Source: Pocillopora verrucosa (Eukaryota > Cnidaria > Anthozoa > Scleractinia > Pocilloporidae). Taken from it: a stretch of DNA of 64,000 nt. The stretch lies in assembly GCF_036669915.1 (NCBI RefSeq), contig NC_089318.1:19027422-19091421 (forward strand), given 5' to 3'. The stretch's first letter is position 1. Every line of letters begins with the position of its first letter. The notes beneath the pieces are model-generated. The model was not told the DNA's origin. It ran no database searches and saw only the letters and a list, made by a program, of their open reading frames with translations. Of this stretch, positions 10,501 through 20,284 are shown piece after piece. Position numbers and translations under genes: made by a program.

Positions 10501-13500
10501 ATATTCCACGAGAAAAGGTAACATTTAATATTGTTAGTGATTCTCAGTAATTCGAACGAGAGTTTAATTGAATGTTCATGCACACAGCCCGCATGGGACA
10601 TATTGCTGCTCTATCTGAAACGTCACAGGCTAAGTCTTGTTTTATGTGAGCAATTTGGAGACGTTCCGTGCTCAAATGGTCAAAGAACATGCACTATTGT
10701 TTTGAATATATTCCTGGCTTCAGTCAGAGGACATGAAGGTCGTCATTTTCTGCCTTAAATGGGCCTTCCAGAATTGAATCTAGGTAGCTCCATAATAGGG
10801 AAACAATCCATAACACCGTAACGATCCCTTCAAGGAAGTTTGCTCCGTTAAACTTTGCAGTAAAATGCCTTACACTACTAGGGAACATTTTTAAATTTTG
10901 TCTCTGAATTCAGTTCCCTGATTCATACATTACGAAATCTAAGGAGTAATTTTGAGACACCGAATGATTTTTTTTCGCTAAGCACGAGAGAGGATTCCTG
11001 TGGCTGCTCACAGAAGACTAAATCTTCTCTATCTTTTTGTTTTAGCTCTTGGCTCATATTCGTGATCACTGTCCTTTCACAGAAATTGATTGTAAATACA
11101 AGAACTTAGGATGCCAAAATGCGGTATGAAACAGCTTTCAGTTTATATTAAATTGCAGGTTTGGCGGGGAGGTCGTATGTTTGTATTGTATTTCCATATC
11201 ATGTTGTAAAATGAATTAAAATGGAATGTCAAATATGTAAAAAATTTTTCATTTTGTAGGGTTTAAAAAATTCCTAATAACCTGTGCGGCAGTTGAATCA
11301 AACTGTTTATTTCTGGAAGGAACAAGTAGATCAATAATTAACAAAAATTTAATGTTTGGATTGTATTAAAAGAGTTTAATGACCACATCGTCTTTTTTTC
11401 AGTTTCCAAGAAAAAGAACGAAATCTCACTTAGAATCACACATGGAAAGCCACTTGAACCTAGCTCTGTGCAGCCTTGAGATCACTCAGAATCAGGTTAA
11501 AGAACAGTCAAAGCAGATAGAAAGATTGGTGGCAAAAAATACAGAACAGTCACAGCAGATAGAAAGATTGGTGGCCAAAAATACAGAACAGTCACAGCAG
11601 TTGCATAATCAGTCACAACAGTTGAATGATCAGTCACAGCAGATCGAAAGATTGGTGGCCAAAAATACAGAACAGTCACAGCAGATAGCCATCTTAGAAC
11701 CTCTGAGAAGCCAGCCTCAATATCAAGCCGCAATGGTGGACCCAACCGCGACCAAACAAACGAAGGACCAAACAAACAAGATAGGGGCAACCAATGCCTA
11801 TGTTAAAGAGGGTAAGTTTCTATAGAAACTTTGGCGTTGCGTCGATGGGGGGTATAATAAGATATCTTGGTCAGTTTTATCAGCTGAGTTGATGACATAA
11901 ATTGGCCACCGTAAAGAATTTCTAAAGCTGACGTTTCGACCGGTAACCCTCCGTCAGAGTGAATAGAGAAATGGTTGCGTGCGTTTTATAGGTAGATAAA
12001 ATGGAAGTCTCACCGATAATCACACTCTAAAACATTATTACTCGCAAGGTAAAGCACGTAGGAAGCGGCTAAAGCACGAAAGAAATGTAGAGAGACACAC
12101 GAGACGCAGTCGAGCCGCTTCCCACTTGCCTTACGATAGAACAGAGCGGAGTCAAGGCTTCTCTATTTGTTTTATGATAAAGAATCCGTTAAATTCCCCA
12201 CTCATTGCTTTCTATTTTTTAAAACAAACTTTCTTTCCAAATCGATCAACAGTGTCGTCAGCATGCTCTATACTCTCTTAAAGGAAGCTACAATAAGCCA
12301 ATCAGAATCCTTGATAGAATGGTTCAATTAATCTGATTGGTTGAACAAGACTAAAGCTGTCAAAAATGTCAAACCATTAAAGTTCACAAACCATGAAAGT
12401 TTACAATCTTGAGTAGTTTACAAACTGAAATAGTTTGGCACGTCGAATCCAACACTGTTGCCTAAAGTAATTTAGTCTCTAATACAGAATCTGAAAGTGA
12501 AATGTTCGGTGAAATCCGGCCGAATTGTGGCTCATAAAAACACGCGAGTTTTTTCCATGATAGATAGAAAACATACTGCTCAAGGCGTATGTTTTATGAA
12601 TGAGCAACAACCGAAATCACAGGAATATAAAGATTGATCGGGATGACGGCGTCGTAAAACTCGGCTGCTTTGAGTGATGTAGCCTTCCACTGAACGCATC
12701 GGAAAGGATACCAGAGCAAGCTCTTATTTGTTCACTCGAAGGGCGGCCGATGTAATTTCTGAGGCTTGCTTCACCGCGATGACCGAAGATCGCCATTATG
12801 AGCCAGCCGTGTTGGACCTCAGCATAATTGCAGTCGCTCTGACACCGTCATGATTGATGAATTTTAACAGTTATGCCAGTTTGGCTATATTTTTTATCAT
12901 TCCCGTGTTGTTCTGTTTTGTTTTTGAACACGAAATTATATGTACTACACGAGTGTCAACTGTGTTTTTTTGATTTTTATTACCGTATGTAAGCTTGAAA
13001 TCTAACTGAGTGTGAAAACCTTCAAAACTCGGAATGTCAATTTCTTTTTCTTTGAGGATTTTCGTCTCTGCTTACGTTATAATCACGCCAATTACGGCGC
13101 TTGACATGTTGCAAACCTTTGTTTAGTCCTTCTATTTGCCGACTCACTTGTTCCGCCGGATTCAATCGCTCTGACGAAGGGCTAATGCTCGAAACGTCAG
13201 CCTTTTTACTCTTTAGGATGGCCCATTTTCGTTTTCAACTCAGTTGTTAACTCCAAATTACCTGTTATACTCTCCCACCAACGCAGCACCATAGTTTCTT
13301 TAGAAACTTACCCCTTTATTCATTTCTCTTGCTCTATGTTCTATACTCTGGTAGAACACGCTGTTTCAACCAATGACAGCGCGCGTTATCCCGGGCTTTA
13401 TTAAAATATTTGGTAAGATTATTTTTTTGAGGGGCGGAAGGGGGTACTGGTGTGTAGATTCGCTTATAAGCTAACGTTACGAAGAGCTGAGTCATTTGAA

Positions 13501-14602
13501 CTCCGAGTAAAACTACTGGGTTATGCTGGCCTCTATGACCTTAAATGAAGTCTAATTGATGATCGTGATGTATTTAGTATTGTGGTCGTTTTAATTATCT
13601 ATTGTTTTTGTTATTTATTACAGGTGATACTATGAAACAGGGCTTCAAGCCTAAATCAATCCATTATATTGAAGTAGGTATGAAGGTATTGTTTTATCAA
13701 AGGCTTGTGAGGAAACTTCGAGGAACAGTCAAGTACGTCGGACCTGGACTTACAAATTTCATCGGCGTAGAGTTAGATCCGTGGGAAGGTGAATATCGAC
13801 ATATGAATGTTGAAATGTACTGATAAAATTAAGAGGAAGTAATTGGTCACAGTAAAAGTGAGTAAGCTTGTGAACTTGAAACTTTTAAAAAGACTGTACA
13901 TTGACTGCTGTAAGTGTAAGTATCAAGTATCTTTCGTTCAGAAGAGCTATTTTATACGCTTTGGTCTAGGGAGCTGTCTTAATGCACTAACATTGATATA
14001 GGCATCATGAAATTGTATTCTGAAGGCAATAAAACAAGAGTACTCATGGAGATTTAATACCGAGATAACCCGCCCCAAGATCAAAATGTAGTCCTTTCAT
14101 GATGACGGTTTGTGGGAGAAGGTTCTCCCCTCATTCATAGTAAAACTAAACCTACATTTAGATTAAAACAACTGGTTAGTGTGTTTTTTGGTAGTAAATC
14201 AGATTCGCCTTTTGTAATGATTTTTTTTTACCTTAGATAACTGAAAGTTTTTTTTTCTTCTTTCAGAAGTACCGATATGGTTAGGTCACCGTGAGAGCAA
14301 CGGAACGTATGAGGGAAAAAGATACTTTAGCTGGTGGGTAATCTTATGTCTCCTGCTTAAGATAATTTTTTTAACCCAGAAATTCTTATTCGATTTATAC
14401 GTCACATGACATCCATGGCGTATGATATATTGATAAGGACAGAATTAATTTTGTAACGTCTCCATTTACTCATGCACATCTGTTTTCGGTTTGATTTATT
14501 AAAAATGACAAAAGATCTTTTTTGTTTTTTGTATTAACCTTCAGTGCGCCAGGTAGAGGCCTCTTCATTGAGTTTTGTGACGTCATTGAGTGTTACAGAT
14601 GA
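7503..14602 (+). CDS. TRAF-type RING/zinc-finger protein with C-terminal CAP-Gly domain, copy B (apparently intact)
   Basis: Ten coding exons: 7503-7672, 8404-8455, 9276-9374, 9944-10108, 10440-10517, 11046-11123, 11403-11811, 13624-13788, 14267-14333, 14545-14602. All use GT/AG and the phases agree; the product is about 446 aa. Residues 27-66 form a C3HC3D RING (C27, C30, C43, H45, C48, C51, C63, D66), as in TRAF E3 ligases. Residues 75-240 hold about five TRAF-type fingers (KCSYVGC, ECPNEGC, SCEYC, QCANNC, DCKYKNLGC with paired H/C ligands). Residues about 245-335 are a coiled coil built on a 14-residue repeat (LVAKNTEQSQQIER). Residues about 364-446 are a CAP-Gly domain: VGMKVLF, RGTVKYVGPG, GVELDP, NGTYEGKRYFSC, RGLFIEF. 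No MATH domain, signal peptide or membrane segment is seen. The likely role is a cytoplasmic adaptor or ubiquitin ligase; the CAP-Gly partner is unknown. The start was chosen by conservation between copies. Splicing is predicted only. Confidence 0.85.
9094..9157. repeat. Imperfect hairpin within a copy-B-specific insertion
   Basis: An insertion of about 170 bp (about 8992-9166) in intron 2 of copy B is absent from copy C, where the flanks are contiguous. Its core is an imperfect palindrome: GAAATGTAAAATGGTTTCC pairs with GGAAACCAATTTACATTTC around a short loop. This is typical of a MITE-like insertion after the B/C duplication. Confidence 0.6.
11499..11690 (+). repeat. In-frame heptad-coding repeat in exon 7 of copy B
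   Basis: The coding sequence repeats in units of 42 bp (two heptads, EQSQQIERLVAKNT) and 21 bp (one heptad, such as NQSQQLN or DQSQQIE). Unit lengths are multiples of seven codons, so changes in number keep the coiled-coil register. Copies C, D, E and F have different numbers of units at the same place. Confidence 0.8.
11812..13340. mobile_element. Inverted-repeat insertion in intron 7 of copy B, with Penelope-like ends
   Basis: The left 150 bp (from the splice donor GGTAAGTTTCT to about 11960) is the reverse complement of the Penelope-like terminus seen at 39339-39489. The right end (about 13163-13330) is the same terminus in sense orientation. About 1.2 kb of non-coding DNA lies between. 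Copies D, E and F keep only the left terminus, so the interior and right end were added in the ancestor of B and C. No transposase or reverse transcriptase frame is visible. Confidence 0.65.
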
Positions 14603-14839
14603 TGATAACAGTAATGTGGCTGCTGTTTCTTTGCTTCCAATGTGAAAGAACAAGAAAAGTCAGAACAGTCTCTGTCTACCACCTTGAGATGTTCGTTCAC
14701 TACTCATAGGGGATTTCGTCGACCAATCACAGCAACTACTCCTTGGTCCGTTTGTTTGTAAATTCAATAGAAGTTAACATAATTTAACATAGCTTATCAT
14801 AAGGCTCGTAGAATTTCAAAGATTTTACAAACGTATGGT

Positions 14840-14845
14840 ATTAAA
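14840..14845 (+). terminator. Candidate poly(A) signal of copy B
   Basis: ATTAAA occurs about 240 bp after the stop codon, in a segment (CGTATGGTATTAAAG) conserved after the other copies: 30319 (C), 43151 (D), 50528 (E), 62965 (F). The conserved position makes it the best candidate 3' end signal. Not proven. Confidence 0.4.
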
Positions 14846-15420
14846 GAATTGCATCTTACTCCTGTTGCAATCTCTTTTGATGCAGGTGTTCATTCGTCGG
14901 TCATCATAATTAGCTTGTAAGCTTATCCCGCCGTCAACAGCCTTTAAACATTTTTATGTGACTCAACGTCATGGTCTCTCGTTCACTTTCATCGAAAAGA
15001 CCTAGATCTGAAATTAACCAATTGCTACCCGGGTTTCGAGTCAAATAACCGTAACACACTTCAATATAAGAAATTTATGAAAAGTGCTGGTAGCCTTTGA
15101 GGACAACTGTTGATTTAGCGGAAAAATAGACGCGTGTTGATGACCAAGTGCAAATAAAAAGCACCACCACCCTAAAATAAGTCCGCAAAAAATTTAAGAT
15201 TAAGCTGTCTGGGACGAGTTTTCAATAACAGAGGAAAAATGATAACATCAACAAATGCTTTGTACATTAATTAACTGAAGATGACAGAAGTTTCAGTCGA
15301 AACATGTATTACAGACTCAAAAGTTTTGTCTCTTTCTTTAAATTCTTATCGATCAACAAAAATATAGTAAAACAAAAAACCGAAGAAGTTATATAAATTT
15401 CGTATCCGTCAATACCCATC
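14846..15420. other. Intergenic spacer shared with unit C
   Basis: Nearly identical to about 30325-30920, and in part to 45500-45940 of unit D. I see no gene. The stretch ends where a unit-B-specific insertion begins. Confidence 0.5.
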
Positions 15421-16800
15421 TTTATTGTTTTTTTAGAGGGCACGGTAACGAATCTTGCAATCTGATTGGTTCTTTACCCGGTCAGTATTTTCCTATCTCT
15501 GCCCACGGGCCACGGTAACGCTTTCGTGAGTCGCCGAGTACATCCCAACTTTCGTTGTCATTTTTCATAAATATACCTCGTTTTCCGGCTGGGCAGTATT
15601 TTTAAGCAAACACGTCGGTCACTACCTCAAGCCGATAAATAACTTATGAATCCTCTCTTTTCTCGCTATCAAATCACTTTGGTTGACAGAAAAATATTGG
15701 TTTCAGAATGAATTTGTATAAACAATAGTGTCATTACGTTGGTTGACAAGCGGCCTAAAAACCTTCTGCAATTAATTTTAATCGTTCACAAAAAGTACCC
15801 AGAAAGTTGGAACGTGAGGTATTTGGTTACAGTTAAACTGAACGATGGAACTTTCATTCATTTAATATCTGAATTTTCTCGAGCAATTTGTTCATAGTGA
15901 AAGAGCGAGCGAAGTTTTAATTTAAGTTCTACAACAAATATACGCTCCTGGTGAGTCTTTCCAATTCCGTTCAATTTGGACATTTGTACCTTAAATTGCA
16001 CAACAGAAATTGAAGGAATTTTTTGAGAAAAGGCCACATTACATTCCCTTGTGTCTCGTTGGAGTGTGCTGTTCGAATTTAGTTTTTGTGAAGGAAAGAT
16101 CAGAGTTAAACACGCCATTACAGCAAACAAACGAGCAAACTCTCACAACTTCAAAATAAAAAGATTGAATTTACTCACAATTAATTTCCTCGCCGTTTAC
16201 TTAATGAACAGAGGTAAATCTTCGTACATGAATGAATCGTCGATGAGAGTGAATAATACTTTCCGTTAGATCATTAACTGATTTTGAAGAAAACATTGTC
16301 GTGACAGTCCTTGCCAAACTAGTTCTATTGGTTTTCAAATGTTCCTTCGCTTTTCTTTTTCATGTGCGCTCTCTAATTGACAGGTGTCAGTTTGTGACAG
16401 ATACTTGTAAAAATAATGTTTCAAAGTTTGTTTGGAAGCCTTTTAAATCACCTTTATCGTTACGGAAATGAAAATGTTTCGCTGAGGCATCTCTCTTAAA
16501 TTTGTATCACCTCTATTTTAACTACCATTTACCCACTCAAAAATTGTTCAGTTTATGGAAGATCTTGCCGTATTTACGGCCATAAATCATTCGGGTTCTT
16601 TCGGAAAGAATTTCGTCAAGTTTAAAAACAATAAATATGTTATTTACCGGCTAAGGGTCGGTCCGTATGGTGAAAAACTGTGACCTCGGTCTTGAAAATG
16701 CTGCCCTCGGCCTACGGCCTCGGGCAGTATTTTCAAGACCTCGGTCACAGTTTTTCACCATACGGACCTCCCAGCCGGCAAATAACATATATGTATTTCT
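15421..16800. mobile_element. Unit-B-specific insertion ending in a palindromic MITE
   Basis: Unit C is continuous across this site (near 30920-30935), so about 1.4 kb was inserted in unit B. Two short antiparallel open frames (15858-16130 minus, 16051-16269 plus) have no recognisable domain. The last 160 bp is a near-perfect palindrome, listed separately. The rest may be one or more non-autonomous elements. Confidence 0.55.
16635..16790. repeat. Near-perfect palindromic MITE
   Basis: ATATGTTATTTACCGGCT at the left pairs with the complementary sequence at the right. The inner arms GTCCGTATGGTGAAAAACTG and CCTCGG pair through to a centre at CCTCGGCCTACGGCCTCGG. The arms are about 75 bp. It is non-coding and the single strand can form a long hairpin. 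Confidence 0.8.
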
Positions 16801-17382
16801 TTCATGCAAGTGAAGCCATTCGCTGCACAAAGCTCACCAGCTCAAAAAATGAGTAGATGAAGAAGTAAAGGAAGATTGAAAATAGCGTGTATTGCATTGG
16901 TAACATAAAAATAATTGGTGCTGGGCATCTTTGAATCGTGCATTCATGACAAAGCCGGAGAATTGATAATGGTGAACATTTGATTTTCCATGAATGTAAC
17001 AACCTGCCAGTTAAATCTATGAAAGCTCATAATTACTTTAATAAAAGGTATGTAGTCTTGGTTGTCAGTCTACAACAATACAAGTTGTCAATATGAAGGG
17101 TGAATACAGTTAATTAAATAACAAAATGAAAAGAGAAACCAAATGTATATCAATTTTTGGAAAACGTTACGCTCATCAATCATTGTCTTGACTCTGATTT
17201 TTCATACAATTTTCCAAGGCTCATGGTTTCTCTCCCCTTTCTGTCGTGCTTAACCAGAGTATTTAGTAGGATTTGGACGTGGGTGGTTTATTTTTTCAAT
17301 ATAAGTTTTCCCTTGCAAGTTATTTTGTTTTTTTGATTCAAATCACTTTTTGGATTAGGAAATGTTTTACACTAATCTAATT

Positions 17383-17658
17383 TCAGTGTGAACCCTTATA
17401 GTTAAGACCGTCTGCATAAACCTTAAGCTTAATGTACTCTGGAGATATTGTGGCGTCATTGCTGCAGTAGAATCTTACCATACGTGACATACTCAAATGA
17501 ACTAAGACAGTATCTGATACCTCATCGCAGCTGGGATCCAAACCGTTGATCACCTCCTTAACATCAGTTTTGTTGCATCCTGTTCGAGTTTCTTTAAGTT
17601 TATTATTCTTGTAAAAACAATGGTTTAATGGATAGAAGAGGGACCCTCCCGAAACCAC
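17383..17658 (-). other. Conserved unidentified open frame, unit B
   Basis: A 91-codon frame rich in Cys and Ser (TRTGCNKTDVKEVINGLD, then SRMVRFYCSNDATISPEY) has a nearly identical partner at 31550-31933, where it is longer (127 codons). It lies just past the end of a minus-strand LINE reverse-transcriptase relic, so it may be the element's 3' region or the tail of an unrelated decayed gene. I do not recognise a family. The segment is deleted in unit D. Confidence 0.3.
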
Positions 17659-17765
17659 GGGGCTTTTACGATGGAGGCCTCCTTGCTTAATAAAAAGAAA
17701 GATGTATTTGCGAGCGATACGCGTTCATTGGGATATTTCTGTTGCCAAACCATCAATCTTGATCA

Positions 17766-18044
17766 TCAGTATATCAATCGATTTAGCAAAGGACTTTGAA
17801 GATGTCTTTTTAAAGAAAAAAGAGTTTCAAAATGCCTAATGAGGTAAGGAATTCCAAATTTTGGTCCTTGAAAAAAACACAAAAAAAAATTTGACATTGG
17901 TTCGAAATTGATGATATCGGTAATCAATGCCTTTTCTGGTGAGATACGAATGTGCGAAGTTATTGGTGACAAATAGATTGAGAAATGAAGGCAGAAGTAA
18001 GCGGTTATGATAGAAAAAAAACAAATGACGTCATGGAACCACAA
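17766..18044 (-). mobile_element. LINE reverse-transcriptase C-terminal relic, unit B
   Basis: Two overlapping minus-strand frames together read YRYHQFRTNVKFFF, then RTKIWNSLPH, then FETLFSLKRHLQSPLL. This is the C-terminal signature of non-LTR retrotransposon reverse transcriptases (GPKIWNSLP followed by SLxxFKxxLKxxLL). A frameshift near the middle shows decay. The same relic sits at the same place in units C (31933-32217) and D (46517-46699), so it predates the duplications. Confidence 0.65.
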
Positions 18045-18599
18045 CCTTATCCCTTAAGTTCCAAAAAGGAATATTTCAAGCGGATGCCTTCTTCGCCGAA
18101 CTAAATTTTGTTAACATAAGAAGATGATTTCACTTTCGCCATATTGATTTAAGTTCCTATATTAAAAGCGTAGTCATTCAATGGAAATCCGGTTTTTTTT
18201 TTTAATTTTAAGAAAGAGAACCGTTACGGTGCTTCACATCTATAAAGTTGTTTACATGAATCGATAATTAAATGTAGTGAAGAAAAAACATCTTGCTTGG
18301 TAATAACAAAAACTGCCTGCTCCTCAAGAAATGATACCGGCAAACCGAGTGTAAACGATTTACTTATTAACCTGCTGAAGTCGTAAAGGAGAAGATCATG
18401 CATTATGCAAATCAATGGAAATCACGTATGAATGACTCTCATGCGTGTTTGACAACTCACGTGGAATTGGCTAATACGAATAGTTTATACCATGATTAGA
18501 ACAAAATGGAAACAAAAAACTACAGTTTCGGACAGGACAATAAAAAAGTACTGGACCTGTTCTACTCAGCAGATATCATTGGTGACTACACTAACATCT

Positions 18600-19436
18600 G
18601 ATATTTCTGTCGGTCTTCAACATTCTGTTGTCATTTAGTGCGACTCTATTGAACTCGCTGATCCTTGTCGCTCTCCTCAAAGAATCTTCCCTTCATCCGC
18701 CGTCCAAAATGCTGCTCTGTAGCCTCTCAGCAACTGATCTTTGCGTTGGACTGGTAGCACAACCTGTGGCTGTTTCTCAGTTTGTCGGCGGCATACGAAC
18801 AAAGGAACATTTGCCGCATCTCATTGATGTCAAGTTTCGTGGTAGGGTATAGTTTGAGCTCGGTGTCGCTTGTGACGATGATTGCAATCAGCGTGGACAG
18901 ACTTCTTGCCTTGTTATTTGGGATGAAATAAAAGCTAGTTGTCACTTCAAAGCGTACAGTTGTCGTTACAGTTATAACAGATTTGTGATGTATTTTTGGA
19001 ATTTTCCCATCTCATTATGGTGCAGCTATCTGGCGATTCCTCTTTGCGTATTGATATCCGTTTTCTAGAATACCTAGGCCTGGATCTTCTTCACTCTTCG
19101 TCATCATCACGCGCAGGTACAGACAATACTTTATCCAACATATGATCAATATAACCAAATAATTCCTCATGAAACTCCATTGAACACGTCGCGAAACAGG
19201 AAAGCAGTGGTAAGTGTGATTTGGCTGCAGTTGGGTTTAGTCGCTTGCTATCTGCCCCAAGGCCTAGTGGAGGCTTTGTGTACTCACAGCAGACAATCCT
19301 CATTAATTTTTTTTGTAAGGCAACTTACAGGGACTTACATTCATCCTCGAACCCGATTCTTTATTACTGGAAAATCACAGAAGTGAGACAAGCAGTGAAG
19401 AATACAACTAAAACTAAATGCTGTTTAAGAAAATAG
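18600..19436 (+). pseudogene. Class A GPCR pseudogene, unit B
   Basis: TM1-TM2 read ATLLNSLILVALLKESSL, then LHPPSKMLLCSLSATDLCVG (18628-18790). The TM3 end and DRY-like motif read MIAISVDRLLALL near 18878-18916, followed by a stop. The TM4-TM5 region is broken. ICL3, TM6 and TM7 read RNRKAVVSVIWLQLGLVACY, then, after a frameshift, [19 protein letters not shown] (19180-19430), a NPxxY-type TM7. Several stops and frameshifts make it non-functional. The receptor subclass cannot be fixed; it resembles the adenosine/amine/melanocortin side of class A, which is expanded in cnidarians. Confidence 0.75.
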
Positions 19437-20019
19437 TTCCTATTTAAAGCTGTCAGGTGCAAAAGTAAAGGAAAGGAAAATTTATAACAGCTCATACATT
19501 TCTTAACTTGCAATTCCCACCTAAAGTCGTATTCGAGGATTGCTTCAATTTTGTAGTTTGTTTAATGGTCACAGACTGAAATATAAATGAAGGTCACTGG
19601 CTTTCTTGTGCGCCTGTTCCAGTGGATGCTTATGTCAGAAACACAAAAATGTGTCTCATGCCTTAAAAGTCAGGTTATTGTATTATGATGCAGCTGCAAA
19701 TAATCGCTCCAAATTCAAGATAAGTACATGCGTATTGGACTTATTTATTCATAATGTTTGTGGCTACTTTTCTGCTTGGGAAGCAAGTATGATTCAAAGG
19801 GTGTTATTGATATATTTAGGAATTACACTGGAACCTGTCTTTCGAAAAATTAAGTCTACCCAATAGCTATTTATGACACTTCTCCTACTATCGAGTGTTT
19901 TCCTTGCGTGACATATTCGCTACCAGCAAATAATTTAACTCAAAGTTCTTTTCGTTTACATCTTTCATAATAGCAGTGCGTAAACAGACCTTAATGTATC
20001 CCTAAATACTCTTCAGAAT

Positions 20020-20284
20020 CTTTTATGATGTACCCTAAGGGAAGGCGTGGGGGCCAGTTTCTCGCTCAGAGTTATGCACACATCAGACAGAGCGCTCCAA
20101 TGGATATAACACACTTTGCTTCGGGGTTTTATTCAACCCCTGGCTTAGTATTCTATGTATTTCCTGAAATCATTTTTTTCAGAAAATTCTCATTTCCTTG
20201 TTTCCCCCTCGGTTTGTTTCTCGGAAGTCACACATGCGTACATCTAATTCTCTCTTCCGGCTTCGTTCTGAAACCCAGATCACA
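20020..20284 (+). promoter_or_regulatory. Upstream region of copy C
   Basis: The last 100 bp matches the pre-ATG segment of the other copies, including CTCTTCCGGC and the ACAATGGCGGC start context. It lacks about 120 bp present upstream of B, D, E and F (the segment with TCCATCCCCCGC and GTTAATGCGTG), so its promoter may differ. Regulatory role inferred. Confidence 0.35.

Noticed and set aside
10531..10758. 75-codon frame after exon 5 of copy B, similar to 25882-26178 in copy C
   Set aside because: It reads through the exon 5 donor region into intron 5 in another frame; it is broken in the other copies and no domain is seen.
11497..11790. Minus-strand frame opposite the coiled-coil exon (also at 26939-27265 and 48499-48885)
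   Set aside because: It is an antisense shadow of the heptad repeat; its repeated peptide follows from the period and it has no domain.
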